Source: Capsicum annuum
Lineage: Eukaryota; Streptophyta; Magnoliopsida; Solanales; Solanaceae
Assembly (NCBI RefSeq): GCF_002878395.1
Contig: NC_061118.1
Coordinates: forward strand, 86,148,300-86,212,299
DNA: 64,000 nt
Direction of reading: 5' to 3'
A program made the position numbers and the translations under genes. Below, in pieces: positions 45,819 to 57,119 of the stretch (positions are counted from its first letter, which is position 1; each line of letters opens with the position of its first letter). The notes under the pieces are model-generated. The model did not search any database, was not told the origin of the DNA, and worked only from the letters and a program-made list of their open reading frames with translations.

Positions 45819-48062
45819 TGAAACGACTTGAACCAATGCCTAGTCATGTCGAGTATCTCAAGTCCGACCAGGACCGGAGAACACCCCTAATACCCAACCG
45901 TAACCACCCTACTCCCTCTGTCGGAAGAATTTCGAGCATATAACAAGATAAAGTAATGATAATCTAAAGAGAATAAGGCAAGTCTATAATCATAACCAAA
46001 CCACCACAACTGAATAGCCAACCAATACCAATCCCAATGCAAATACCAATACCAATGCTAACACTAATACCGACACCGCCCATGCCTATAGTAGTTCGAC
46101 AAAACCTCTAACCAGAATCAAGAAACATTTGGTTGGGACATGCCCCCAACCATAGCCAAAACCAAATCCAATGAAATGAAGAAAATGAAAAGAAGTTTAT
46201 AGCTTATAATAGAGTCTTCTGGAGTATGGGAGTTCACCTCTTCAATATGACTCAAAGTTGTCCCCGAATCCAAATCACTGAGCAGGAGGAATGGTAGTAT
46301 GGACGGCTTCTACATTGCATGGGCATACAGTGCACGAAGACGATTAGTGGGGTAAGCACTTGCATGTAACTCAGGGATAAGGTAAAATAATGTCATCATT
46401 CAAAACCAAATCAAATAACCATATGCAATCACACGTAATACATATATATATCGTTTCGGGATAGGGAACAAGGTTTAGAATGCTTTTAAATACTTAACAT
46501 GGGTTGTGTAGCTTTTCCATCCTAAAACCACCCACGGGCTATATGGGTTTAGCTCCTCTGCTGAAAGGGCCCCTTTGCGTGTTAGCCACACGACCAGAGA
46601 AAAAAAACCTGGGATGACTTTTACATCCCCCAAAATATAAGTGTAACATCATCAAACGTTTACCAAGACCACCCTCACTTCGGCAAACGTGAGTTTTTAG
46701 TGTCGGCCCCCCGGGACCCCCACCTTCCACAGCTTTTCTACTCAATCCCCTTTAAACCCATATTAAAATCATTTACACATTGCCAATCATTTACCAAGGA
46801 TCCTTTTAATTAGGCATTAAGCATTGGTATCGTCATACCAAAATTAGAGCTTGCAAATCTATTACCTTATACCATATAAACCATCAAACCAAATTAGACA
46901 CCACCGTTTCCAATTAAACCACAACCATATATAGTTAAACCATGGTCACTAAGGCCTTTCCAAAATCATATGAAACCAACCAAAAACCAATGCATGTTTC
47001 CTTAACCGTTTATGCAATGCAAAGGCTCCAAAAGTAATCAAACTATGTGACAAAATCATTCTCATTGACAATTTCACAAACAGGCTGAGGGTGTATCATT
47101 ATCAACAGCAAAATCATCCAATTTGGGGAACAACCATGACCCCTCAATTAAATCACCATTCCCATGCACCCACATATGCAAAACCATAATAAAAAAACAA
47201 GGAAAACCATAATTAAACCATCAGAAACAATATTCATCCTTGAACAAGCAAAACCCCCAACCTTTATTTCAAAACCATAACCACACCATGAAAATAATAT
47301 ATTAAAACATATGCATTTAGTAAAATAACAATGAGGGAAGAGTCACATGCCTTAGACACCATGATGTACAGAGAGGACTATCTTGATGAAACCCTAGCCT
47401 TTTGCTTGAAAGGGAGTTTGAGAGAGATTCTTAAGAGTGCTTTATTGGGAATAATAGGTTAATGAAGTCCCTAAATGTTTTTTAGGTCGTGTCCTCAAGG
47501 GGAGTTAAAAAGGGGAAATGTCCAGAATGCCGCCAACTTAAAATTGTAGAAATATCACAGGGGGTTACGAGTCGACCCCCGTGACTCGTGACCATAACAT
47601 ATGACTCGTACCCTCGATCTATCACCAAGGTAGTGAGTTAGGAACCCATACACTGTCCACCATACGACCCCATGGACCCACTACCAAACCATATGACTCA
47701 TATAGTCTAGTCATATCCCAGACAGAACCCAAAGGATTGAACACTGGACAACATACGACTCAACCATAACATCCATAACCTATCCTCATATCTCTTAGTG
47801 AGCCACTCGTACTCAGAGCCAAATCAAGTCACTAAGTTACTAATTTGATTAAGGGACCGTCCTAATGACCCCTCACCACCACCAACAACTCGTATCACAA
47901 AGTCGTTACCATAACTAAATCCAAACCACCACTCACTAGACACCTCATGAACAGGGTCACCTAACTCTTAACCATACTATAGGACTAGTATGGTGAGTCG
48001 TTACTAGGACAGTGAGCTCAAAGCTCAGGAAAATTCCTAAAGCCAAAACCCAGGGTGTTTCA
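45819..48062 (-). repeat. element D 3' LTR (left copy)
   Basis: Plus-strand start TGAAACGACTTG, end CAGGGTGTTTCA, so the minus strand starts TGAAACACCCTG. Phrase repeat at 47570-48000 ('cgagtcgaccccc', 'gactcgtaccc', 'catatgactcatat'). A CCAATA-type hexamer run at 46021-46078. Confidence 0.88.
46021..46078. repeat. hexamer (CCAATA/CCAATG)n in D left LTR
   Basis: About nine degenerate 6-bp units. The same run occurs at the equivalent place in the right LTR (53361-53425) and, weaker, in the 22401 LTR. Confidence 0.85.
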
Positions 48063-48078
48063 ATTCTCCCTCGCTTGG
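48063..48078 (-). other. element D polypurine tract
   Basis: Minus strand CCAAGCGAGGGAGAAT abuts the LTR start TGAAACACC. Next to it the minus strand carries 'tcattcgaggacgaat', the phrase common to this group. Confidence 0.8.
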
Positions 48079-48239
48079 ATTATTCGTCCTCGAATGATGG
48101 GACAAAGCAGTGACTAGCATGATTCAACCCCCAACCATCTCTACATTTACCTTTAAGACAGAAAACAGATTACTTAGGAATTCACAATCTACTCTTACCT
48201 TTAAGACAAAAAACAAGGATGCTAAGATCAACATATACC

Positions 48240-49640
48240 TTAAGCATAATTTTCCAGACCGGGAAATAGGAACAGATACTTGGACTTCATGACTTCTTTT
48301 GCTTCCCATGCAGCCTCTTCCACCTTGTGGCTCCTTCATAGAACCTTCACTAAAGCTACGTCCTTGGCTACAACCGATAAACCTGCTGATATAAAATCTC
48401 TATAGCGACCTCTTCATAAGATAGGGAATCCAAATACTAATATACTTGATAGGTACAATTTGCGATAGATCACCCACACACTTTCTCAACATAGATATGT
48501 AGAACACAAGGTGAATGGAGCTCAAACTAGAGGGAAACTCCAACTCATATGCAACATTGTGAACCCTTCTCACAACCAAGTATGGACCAATATACTAGGG
48601 ACTGAGCTTCTCTTTATTCCTAAACTGCATCACTCCTTTTATGGGAGACACCTTCAAGAATACCTTATCCCCAACCTTAAACTCTAACTACCTATGCCTC
48701 TCATCCGCATAGGACTTTGGCGACTTTTTAGGAGGATTTAAGCCTATCCCGAATCACCTTCACCTTCGTTATGGATTGGTGAACCAAATTCGGACCAAAC
48801 ATGTTCGCTTCACCAACCTCAAACCACCCAATAGAAGACCTACACTTTCTACTACACAAGGCCTCAAACGAAGTCATCCCAATGCTAGAGTGGTGGCTAT
48901 TATTATACGCAAACTCTATAAGAGGAAAATGCTCAACCCAACTACCACCATAGTCAATCATGCAAGTTCAAAGCATATCTTTCAAAGTAAAAATATCTCT
49001 TTCCATTTGTCCATCCAATTGCGGGTGGAAAGCCATACTAAAACTCACATTGGTCCCCAAATATTTCTGAAACGACAACCAAAAATGAGATGAGAACTGC
49101 GTACCATGATGTGAGATGATAGAGATAAGGCACCCCATGCGACTTCACAATCTCATGGAGGTAAAACCTCACATAATCCTCTGCCAAAAAATTTGTCTGT
49201 ACTGGCAAAAAGTAAGCACACTTTGTCATCTTATCCATGATGACCCAAACCGAATCAAACTAATTTCGAGATAGAGGAAGACCGGTAACGAAATCTATAT
49301 TGATCACCTCTCATTTCCAAATAGGCAACTCAATTTTTTAATATAATCCTCCAAGGCTCATGTGCTCAACTTTCACTTGTTCGCAAAATATGCACTTAGC
49401 CACAAAACTAGCCACATCCCATTTTATATTGTTCCACCAATACATCTTCTTAAGGTCATGACATATTTTTTGTCGAACCAGGATAAATAGCATAGCATGA
49501 CTCGTGCGCCTCAGCCAAGATCCTCTCTCGCAATCCATATATGTCTGGAACACATAACCTCCCTTGGTACCCCAAGGTACCATCACCACATATCTCAAAG
49601 GACATCACCTTTTGCCCACTTATATCACCCTTGATCCTTA
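48240..49640 (-). pseudogene. element D integrase and chromodomain
   Basis: Zinc domain: HESCYAIYPGS and KCIFCEQVKVEH, CxxC intact (about 49370-49400). Core: MDKMTKCAYFLPVQTNF. The second catalytic motif reads ISHHGTQFSSHFW (minus strand, about 49087-49122): Asp of SDRG has become His. PLIEFAYNNSHHSSIGMTSF and GRKCRS-like CSRKCRSSIGWFEVG at 48745-48961. The chromodomain ends EEAAWEAKE...KSKY with TAA at 48240-48242. Frameshifts join the parts. Confidence 0.85.
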
Positions 49641-49799
49641 CCAAGACAGGATCCAACACTTGTTTCTCCTTTATTTCAGTACCAAGAGACGACTGCACCA
49701 CCTTTTGTAAAAACACACCACCATCCTCAGTGTCCATAAGACGAACTCCAAGGTTAATAAAATGATGAATATCTTTCACCAACTCCCATTTTCCTTTAT

Positions 49800-51160
49800 C
49801 CATATAAGCCATACTTTCCATGGATAACATTCTAAAAGTATCATAAACCATATTATCTTTACCTGGATGATAGTGAAGACTCATGTTGTAATCGTTGAGT
49901 AGCTCAAGCCGTCTTATTTTCCTGAGGTTCCCCTTTTTCTAAGTTAACACAAACTATAGGCTCTTATGATCGAAAACAATATCCACATGCACTCCATATA
50001 GATAATGATGCCAGATTTTTTATGTGAATTCCACAGCCAACAATTCAAAGTCATGATTCAAGTAATTCTTCTTATGCACCTTCAACTATCTAGAGGCATA
50101 AGCTATCACCTGGACATGTTATATCCAAACACACCCAAGCTCCACTCGGTATGCATCACAATAGACCACAAAACCATCAGTGCCTTCAAATAAGGTCAGA
50201 AATGGAGCCAAAGTCAGCTTGTCCTTCAGTTTCTTAAAACTACCCTTACAAGTATCAGACCACAAGAACTTTACCTTCTTCTGAGTCAACTTAGTCAATG
50301 GAGCATCTATAGAAGAGAAACTTTCCATAAACCTTTTATAATAACTGGCTAAACCAAAGAATCTCTTAATATCGGTTGGAATCTGGGACTAGGCCACTTC
50401 TTAACCACTGCAACTTTCTGTGGATCCACCATGATCCCCTCACAAGAAATAACATGACCTAGGAAATTAATAGGGTTCAACTAAAATTCACATTAATAAT
50501 ATTTGGCATACAACTATTGCTCCTTCAGGGTCTACAATACAATGAGAAGGTGATCGGCATGATCTACCTTACTCTTAGAGTACATCAAAATATCATCTAT
50601 GGATACAATAATGAATAAATCTAAAAACTAATGAAAGACTCTATTCATAAAGTCCATAAATACCGCTGGGACATTAGTCAACATAAAAAACATAACCAAG
50701 TATTCAAAATACCCATACGGGGTACAAAAAATAGTCCTAGGGATATCAACCTCTCTAATATTTAACTGATGACACCTAGACCGAAGATCAATCATAGAGA
50801 AAAACATAGCAACCTAAAGCTGATCAAACAAATTATCTATCCTTGGAAGAAGGTACGTATTCTTTACCGATACCTTATTCAACTATCGATAATCAAAACA
50901 CATCCAAATGGAACCATCATTCTTATGCGTGAATAAAATCGATGCACCCTATGAGGACACAGTAGGACGGATAAAACCCTTGTCTAAAAGATTCTTTACT
51001 TTCTCCTTAAGCTCCTTCAACTCAACTGGAGCTTTCTATACGGGGGAATAGAAATAGGACGAGTGTCCAAAAAAAGATATATCCCAAAAATCTCCTTATC
51101 GGGAGAAACACAAGGAAGTTCATCAGGGAAAACCTCAAGAAATTCATTTACCACCAAGAT
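49800..51160 (-). pseudogene. element D reverse transcriptase and RNase H
   Basis: Minus strand: VVNEFLEVFPDELPCVSPDKE near 51155-51095, then RT with TAG at the Gln of QLQG (plus coordinates 50814-50816). Catalytic SIDDILMYSKSK is intact at about 50604-50570. SFSSIDAPLTKLTQKKVKFL and FVVYCDAYRVELGCV (50328-50119) give the RNase H start with its first Asp. NVVADALSR is degraded to DNMVYDTFRMLS near 49860-49825. Many stops. Confidence 0.85.
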
Positions 51161-51229
51161 GGACTGTAAAGAAGGACCCTCTGAGTTAGAAACTTAACCC
51201 AGACCAAATAGTAGAGACACCCTTTGGAG

Positions 51230-51730
51230 ATCAATCTCTAAGCTCTAATATATGATATGAACCTTTCCTTAGGAGCAAGGAAACCACCCTTCCATTCAAT
51301 AACCAGCTCATTAGGGAATTTAAGATGACCTTATGGGTTCAATAGTATAGAGAAGCATAGCATGAGTGCAGTCAATCCATCCCCAATATGACATCAAAAT
51401 CTACTTTGTCTAATTTAAACAGATCCACCAAGGTATCTCGACCACCTAAAGATACCATAAAACCCCTTTAGACTCTTCTAGTAACCAAAAAATTACCCTC
51501 CAGGGTAGAAATAGAAAATAGGTTTTGAATACACTCGGGATCAAATTAAAATGCACGCCATAAATGGGGTCACATAAGAAAGAATGGACCTCGAATCAAG
51601 TAAACATTACACATCACGGAAAAAAGTTTCAACAGACCAGTAATGACATCAATCTATGCCCCAGACTCCTAACAAGTAGTGAAATCATAGAGTGAGTTTC
51701 AACCAGTGTCGAAGCTAGATGGCGCACCCT
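51230..51730 (-). pseudogene. element D protease
   Basis: Minus strand reads SYVTPFMA near 51575-51590, then a stretch like TLVDLFKLDKVDFDVILGMD followed by TGA (Trp codon lost) and LHSCYASL near 51380-51365. The DSG triad lies in a frame-damaged part near 51600 and is not convincing. Position between gag and RT fits. Confidence 0.7.
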
Positions 51731-51789
51731 TTGGTACCAAAGCTGATAAAGAGATAATAGGAACCTTGTTTGCCCCAGAAGCAACCTTA

Positions 51790-52945
51790 CCAATAAGACA
51801 GTTTCTAATCATATTCCCTGGCTAACCACAGTTAAAGTACTTGTCCTTTTCTTCATCACAATAACCCCGATGCAATCGACTACAAATCTACAAAAATGAT
51901 ATGATGGAGCTGATTGGGCCCTACTAGCCTCATATTTGTCAGCTTATGCCCTATGATTATCTACACTCTGAAAATGTCTATCACCGGATGACTTTGGGTA
52001 GGACCACTAGCCATCAAGTGGGACCAAGAATTGCCCTGCCTCTTTTTGGGCCACTTTTTACTATCCCTGCCACTCTGCTATTGACCACCATCCTAATTAA
52101 AAAATCTAAACTTTTTATTCTACCTTTTTCTAATTTTGGCCTGCTTCTTCTCCATTCCTTCACCCGCTGCATATACATAACCAATCTGGAGATATCTATA
52201 TCCTTGTTCAATGAGGCACCCTTACTCTCCAAAATCAAGTCTCAGTATAACCCAAAAGTGAATTTCCTCATTCTAGCCCTTATGCCAAAACCAACTCTAG
52301 AGCATACCGTGATAATTGGTAAAACTTTAAGGCATACTCATTGACTGACATTTTGCCCTGCTTTAGGTTAACAAACTCTTCCGCCTTTGCCTCCCTCAAC
52401 TCCTAAGGAAAGAAGTGGTCCATAAAAATACTAGAGAAATTATCCTATAGGGTTAACTCAGCATCACCACCCCTTCACTATTTTCATTCCTTAGACCATT
52501 GGTATGCTACATCTTTTAGTTGGTAGGCAACAAACTCCACACTCTCCACGTTAGTAGCATGCTTAACATAGAACATATTTTCCATCTTATTAATAAAGTC
52601 CTGAGGATCCTCCTTAAACTTAACAGCAGTAAACTCGGGAGGGCTCAACCTCATAAACTAGCAAACCCCTGTGGCCTTAGAAGATGGAGTAATAGAAGCA
52701 CTACACTGGGCCTGAGAAGCTACCAAATGTGCCAATATATGGATAGACTGACAAAACTCACCATTCATCACCTATGCCTAAGGAGCTCGAGAAAGGCTGG
52801 AAGAGACCGATGGAACTCCAGGAGAATAATCAGGAATTGGACCCCTAGACCAGGTCTGGACCCCATAAGAAGAGTGTATTCTATTAGTATTTTCCCCAAG
52901 TGGGACAGAGGAGTTTCCATGAGCTTCAGATCATCGGGGAGGCAT
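51790..52945 (-). pseudogene. element D gag
   Basis: ATG at 52945 (minus) opens MPPR, then CGA TGA where R-R is normal, so the fifth codon is a stop. Capsid core: FMRLSPPEFTAVKFKEDPQDF, NKMENMFYVKHATNVESVEF, AYQLKDVAYQW (52660-52495). Later NKDIDISRLVMYMQRVKEW (52215-52160). Zinc knuckle near 51840-51800 reads NCG stop PGNMIRNC: His changed to Asn. Inactive. Confidence 0.85.
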
Positions 52946-53144
52946 GGTCTGAAAGGTAAACTAATGGGAATTAAAGAAAAATTTAGTACCTTAGACTTTA
53001 TAGCTCAAAAATAGATCACAAGACAGAGAAATATTCCTAAATGCCTCGTAGCCTCTCCTTTATAAGTGTGGCATGCTACAGACGCCTAAAAGGGACTCTA
53101 CTTAAAAAAGCTTTGTTGGACACCAAATTGACGATGAACCTAGG

Positions 53145-53156
53145 GCTCAGATACCA
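53145..53156 (-). other. element D primer-binding site
   Basis: Minus strand TGGTATCTGAGC, one change from the initiator tRNA-Met site, 3 bases from the right LTR. Confidence 0.85.
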
Positions 53157-53159
53157 ATA

Positions 53160-55402
53160 TGACATGATTCAAACTAGGGCCTAGTCATGTTGGGCATCTC
53201 AAGTTTGACCAGGACCAGAGACAACCCCAAATTCCCAACCATAATTGTCCTACTCCCTCTACCAGAAGAATTTTAAGTGTATAACAAGATAAAGCAATGA
53301 AAATATAAAGACAATAAGGCAAGTCTATAATCATAACCAAACCACCATAACCAAATATCCAACCAATACCAATCCCAATGCCAATACCAATACCAATGCT
53401 AATACTAATACCAACACCACCCATGCCCATTGTAGTTTGATAAATCCTCAATCCAGAATTAAGAAACATTCCATCGGTACATGCCCCCGACCATAGCCAA
53501 AACCAAATCCAATAAAATGATAAAAATAAAAAGAAGTCCATAGCTTGAAATGGAGTCTTCTGGCGTATGGAAGCTCGCCACTTTAATTTGACTCAAATTT
53601 ATCCCCGAATCCAATTTACTGAGCAGAAGGAATGGTAGTATGGTCGGTTCCTGCATCACATGGGAATACAATACCCGAAGATGCTTAGCGGGGTAAATGC
53701 TAGCATATAGCTCAAGGGTAAGGTAAAATAATGTTATTATTAAAAAACAAATCAAGTAACCATATGCAAACACACGTATTACATGTATATATATTGTATT
53801 AGGATAGGGAACAAGGTTTAGCATGCATTTAAATCCTTAACTTGGGTTGTGTATCTTTGCCATCCTAAAACCACTTACAAGCTATATAGGTTTAGATCCC
53901 CCTACTGAAAGGGCCCTATTACTGTTAGTCGCACGACTGGAGAAAAAAAAGCTAGGATGACTAGTACACCCACTAAAATATAAGTGTGACATCATCAAAC
54001 AGACACCAAGACCACCCTCACATTGGTAAATGTGAGTTTCCAGTGTCCGCCCCCTCGGGACCCCCGACTTCAACAGCTTTGCTACTCAAACCCCATTAAC
54101 CCCATATTAAAACTATTTATACATTCCCAATTATTTACAAATTAGCCCTTTAAATAGACACTAACCATTGGTATCGTCATAGCAAAATTAGATATTGCAA
54201 GTCTATTACCTTATGCCATATAAACCATTAAATAAATTAGACTCCACCATTTCTAATTAAATTAAAACCATTTATAATTAAACATGGCCACCAAGGCCTT
54301 TCCAAAATCATGTGAAACCAACCAAAACTAAATTCATTTTTCCTTATTTCTTTATGCAATGCAAAGGTTCCAAAAGTAATCAAACTATATGACAAAATCA
54401 TTTTCATTGATAATTTCTTAAACAGGTAGAGGGCATGGCATTATCAAAGCCAAAATCATCCAATTTGGGGCTCAACCATGACCCCTAAATTAACTCACCA
54501 TTCCCATGCACCCACATATGTAAAACCATAATAAAAATATGGAAATCCATAATTAAACCATGAGAAATAATATTAACAACCAAAACCCCCAACCTTTATT
54601 TCAAAACCATAACCACACCATGAAAATCATTCATTAAAATATATGCTTTTATTAAAATAACAATGAGGGAAAAGTCACATGCCTTAGATACCAAGAAATA
54701 AGGAGAGAAACCACCCTTGAAATCCTTAATTGATTATCTTGATGAAACCCCAGTCATTTTCTTAAAAGAGAGTTTTAGAGAGATTTTTAAGAGTGCTTGA
54801 TTGGGAATAATAGGTTAATGAAGTCCCAAAGATGTTTTAAGTCATGGCCTCAAAGGGAGTTAAAAAGGGGAAATGTCTGAAATGCCTCCCAACTTAAAAC
54901 TGTAGAAATATCGCAGGTGGTTATGAGTCGACCATCGTGACTCATAACCATGACATACGACTCATACGCTTGAGTTGTCACCAACACAGTCAGTTGGACA
55001 CCCATACACTATCCACCATATGACCCCATAGCCCTACTCGTTACCAGACCATATGATTCGTATGATCTAGTCATATCCTAGATAGAACCTACATACGACT
55101 CAACCTTACCATCTATAACCTATTCTTACGTCTCTTAGTGAGCCACGCATACTCAGAGTTAAGTAAATTCACGAAGTTACTGATTTGAGTAAGGGACCGT
55201 CCTAATGACCCATCACCATTACCAACGACTTGTACCACCAAGTCGTTACCATAATTGAATCCTAGCCACCACCTACTGGATACCTCACGACTAGGGTCGA
55301 ATGACCTGTACTCGCACCATACAACTCGTATGGTAAGTCATTACTAAGACAGTGAGCTTAAAGCTTAGGAAATTTCCAAGGGCTAAAATCCATGGTGTTT
55401 TA
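53160..55402 (-). repeat. element D 5' LTR (right copy)
   Basis: TGACATGATTC to GGTGTTTTA on the plus strand. Same modules as the left copy: hexamer run at 53361-53425 and phrase repeat at 54910-55345. The terminal CA is mutated to TA at the right end. Confidence 0.88.
53361..53425. repeat. hexamer (CCAATA/CCAATG)n in D right LTR
   Basis: About ten units. On the minus strand it is read as alternating Gly-Ile in a spurious frame. Confidence 0.88.
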
Positions 55403-55407
55403 ATATC

Positions 55408-55440
55408 CATCATGGGCAGCCCTAATTCGGGTCGTGAAAA
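55408..55440 (+). repeat. last ~33 bp of element C 3' LTR
   Basis: CATCATGGGCAGCC ... CGGGTCGTGAAAA aligns with the end of the C 5' LTR (39107-39141, catcacggcc ... gggtcatgaca). It proves D sits within the C LTR. Confidence 0.8.
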
Positions 55441-55550
55441 CTATGGTGAATAATTTTGAAATCAAATTTATGAGTACTCGTCTCCATATTATTCGGTGGA
55501 AAAATACATAATGGCATAATGTGAGGATATTAATCTGGTGCCTCTAAAAG
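55441..55550 (+). pseudogene. MULE transposase fragment, continuation of 36724-37257
   Basis: 'attattcggtggaaaaatac' and 'gtgaggatattaatctggtg' match the MULE copy at 21935-22005 closely. It is the segment expected shortly after where the MULE stops at 37257. It ends near 55550 where integrase F begins. Confidence 0.75.
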
Positions 55551-55574
55551 CTTTTTATATAATTCCTATAAAGA

Positions 55575-56427
55575 TTTTGGAGAGAGATTGTGAAGTTGAA
55601 TGGTGCTCTTATTTCTATTAATTCAAATTGTGGTTCTCCATTCTCATCTTATTTTTGGCAATTGTTTTAGAAAGGTTTAGGGACTAAGATGTACCTTAGT
55701 ACTGTTTTCCACCTGCAGACAAATTAAATAGCGGAGAGGACTATTCATATATTGAAAGATATGTTTCGTGCTTGTATGATTGACTATGGTAGTACTTGGG
55801 TTAACTAATTGCCTCTTATAGAGTTTGCTTATAATTATAGTTATAACTCTAGCATTGGTATGGGTCCTTTTGAGGCATTATATTGTAGGAGATTTGGTTC
55901 TCCAATTAGGTGGTATGAGGTTGGTGAGAATAAGATGTTTGGCCTTGATTTGGTTCACTAAGCCTTAGAGAAGGTGAAGGTGATTAGAGATAGATTAAAA
56001 GCCACCTAAAGTCCCCAAAAGTCCTATGCAGATGTGAGAAGTAGGGTGTTGGAGTTTAAAGTTGGAGATTGGGTGTTTTTAAAGTTGTCTCCTACTAAGG
56101 GAGTAATGCAGTTTGGTAAGAAAGGAAAGCTTAGTCCCCGGTATATTGGTCCATACTTGGTTTTGAAGAGGGTTGGCAATGTTGCCTATAAGTTAGAGTT
56201 GCCTTCTAGATTGAGATCCATTCATCTGATTTTCCATGTCTCTATGTTGAGGAAGTGCATGGGTGATCCATCATCAGTTATTCCTTTGGAAGGGTTGGGA
56301 ATTTTGAATTCCTTATCTTATGAGGTAGTCCCGAATGAGATCTTGGATCATCAAGTTTGTTGGTTGCGAACAAAGCATGTAGCTTCGAGAAAGGATCTTT
56401 GGAGGAACCATAAAGTTGAAGAAGTTA
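55575..56427 (+). pseudogene. integrase C-terminal fragment F
   Basis: EIVKLNGALISINSNCG, then SPFSSYFW, RTIHILKDMFRACMIDYGST, LPLIEFAYNYSYNSSIGMGPF. An open frame 56034-56480 covers VGDWVFLKLSPTKGVMQFGKK, GKLSPRYIGPYLVLKRVGNV and HVSMLRKCMGDPSSVIPLEG. It is nearly the same as E (59150-59990), sharing SNCG where SDRG is expected and stops at VH(stop)ALEKV and (stop)SPQKSY. It breaks off at the chromodomain (KVEEV, 56427). No LTR follows. Confidence 0.85.
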
Positions 56428-56860
56428 TTTATCTTCCATTAGATAATCCTCTAGTTTTTCCTTCTTTAAAATTCTCCTAAGAACATCAATTTTTCACCCA
56501 TTAGATATTTAACTACAAAACCACTAGTTAAATCTACAGGATTATCTATCGATATCTCCACGTTAAACTTGTCAATACTAAAATTTTTGACATGATCATG
56601 TTGAGATTTCGATCAATTCTCACATGCAATCGATGATATATCATCATATTTCTCATTTTCTTTTTTAGATCTATTTCTTCATTATCATCTCTTACCTTAT
56701 TTTCTTTATCCCCTTTTTCCTTAGTTTCTATTTCCTCTTCTTCTTTACCTTCTTTATCTTTATCATCTCCATTCTCATTATCTTTATTATGTTCTTCACT
56801 TTTATTTTCACCATTTTTATCTTGTTTATCTTCATTATCTCCATCCTCATTATCTTTTTG
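56428..56860. other. unidentified sequence between F and E
   Basis: Not LTR and not gag-pol as far as I can tell. T/C-rich on the plus strand, notably repeated TTATCTTCATTATCTCCATC-like words at 56690-56855. It contains the minus-strand frame listed next. Confidence 0.6.
56460..56856 (-). pseudogene. acidic low-complexity reading frame, identity unknown
   Basis: Minus strand from 56856 is open for over 100 codons: KDNEDGDNEDKQDKNGENKS and so on, rich in Asp, Glu, Asn and Lys. After a frame change near 56665 it continues ENEKYDDISSIACEN, stop, HVKNFSIDKFNVEISIDNPV, SGFVVKYLMGEKLMFLGEF, stop near 56475. The tail has ordinary protein composition and looks like a real C-terminus. Both ends of the region abut retroelement fragments. 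I do not recognise the protein; it could be a captured host gene piece or part of another transposon. Confidence 0.4.
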
Positions 56861-57110
56861 TTAGTGGTAGGAAAACTATTGTGGATTTAATAGAGTTAGA
56901 CATAGTTTACTTTGATGTCTTATTAGGGAGGGATTGGTTGCATTTGTGCTATGCTTCTCTAAATTTTGGACCCGCAAGGTCATGTTTAAATTCCTTAATG
57001 AGTTGGTCATTGCTTTAGTGCCTAAGGGGAGATTCATCTCATATCTTAGAGCCTGAAAGTTGATTTCCAAAGGGTGTTTGTATCATTTGGTCTGAGTTAA
57101 AGTTTCTAAC
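56861..57110 (+). pseudogene. element E protease, 5'-truncated
   Basis: SGRKTIVDLIELDIVYFDVL and LGRDWLHLCYASL match the end of gypsy protease; the catalytic DSG part is absent. Gag, PBS and 5' LTR of E are not in the window. Confidence 0.8.
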
Positions 57111-57119
57111 GTAGAAGGT

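Larger units (their letters stand above)
45819..55402 (-). mobile_element. element D: complete chromovirus, minus strand
   Basis: 9584 bp. Two LTRs of equal length (2244 and 2243 bp), PBS, gag, pol and PPT all in minus-strand order. Target duplication atacc (45814-45818) against atatc (55403-55407), 4 of 5. It lies inside the C 3' LTR, so it is younger than C. LTRs look about 85% alike by eye. All frames are interrupted. Confidence 0.92.
37258..55440 (+). mobile_element. element C: chromovirus interrupted by element D
   Basis: 5' LTR (truncated), PBS, gag, PR, RT, RNase H, IN, PPT and 3' LTR, with D (45819-55402) inserted about 33 bp before the 3' LTR end. MULE sequence flanks both sides. 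The first ~320 bp of the 5' LTR are absent, so no target duplication can be read. Without D it is about 8.6 kb. Confidence 0.85.

Noticed and set aside
51946..52344. Plus-strand 132-codon frame
   Set aside because: Antisense shadow of element D gag.
52520..53014. Plus-strand 164-codon frame, the longest in the window
   Set aside because: Antisense to the gag start of element D, whose MPPR start and capsid motif are clear on the minus strand.
53185..53541. Minus-strand 118-codon frame with a Gly-Ile repeat
   Set aside because: It is the translation of the CCAATR hexamer run within the D LTR; there is no gene context.
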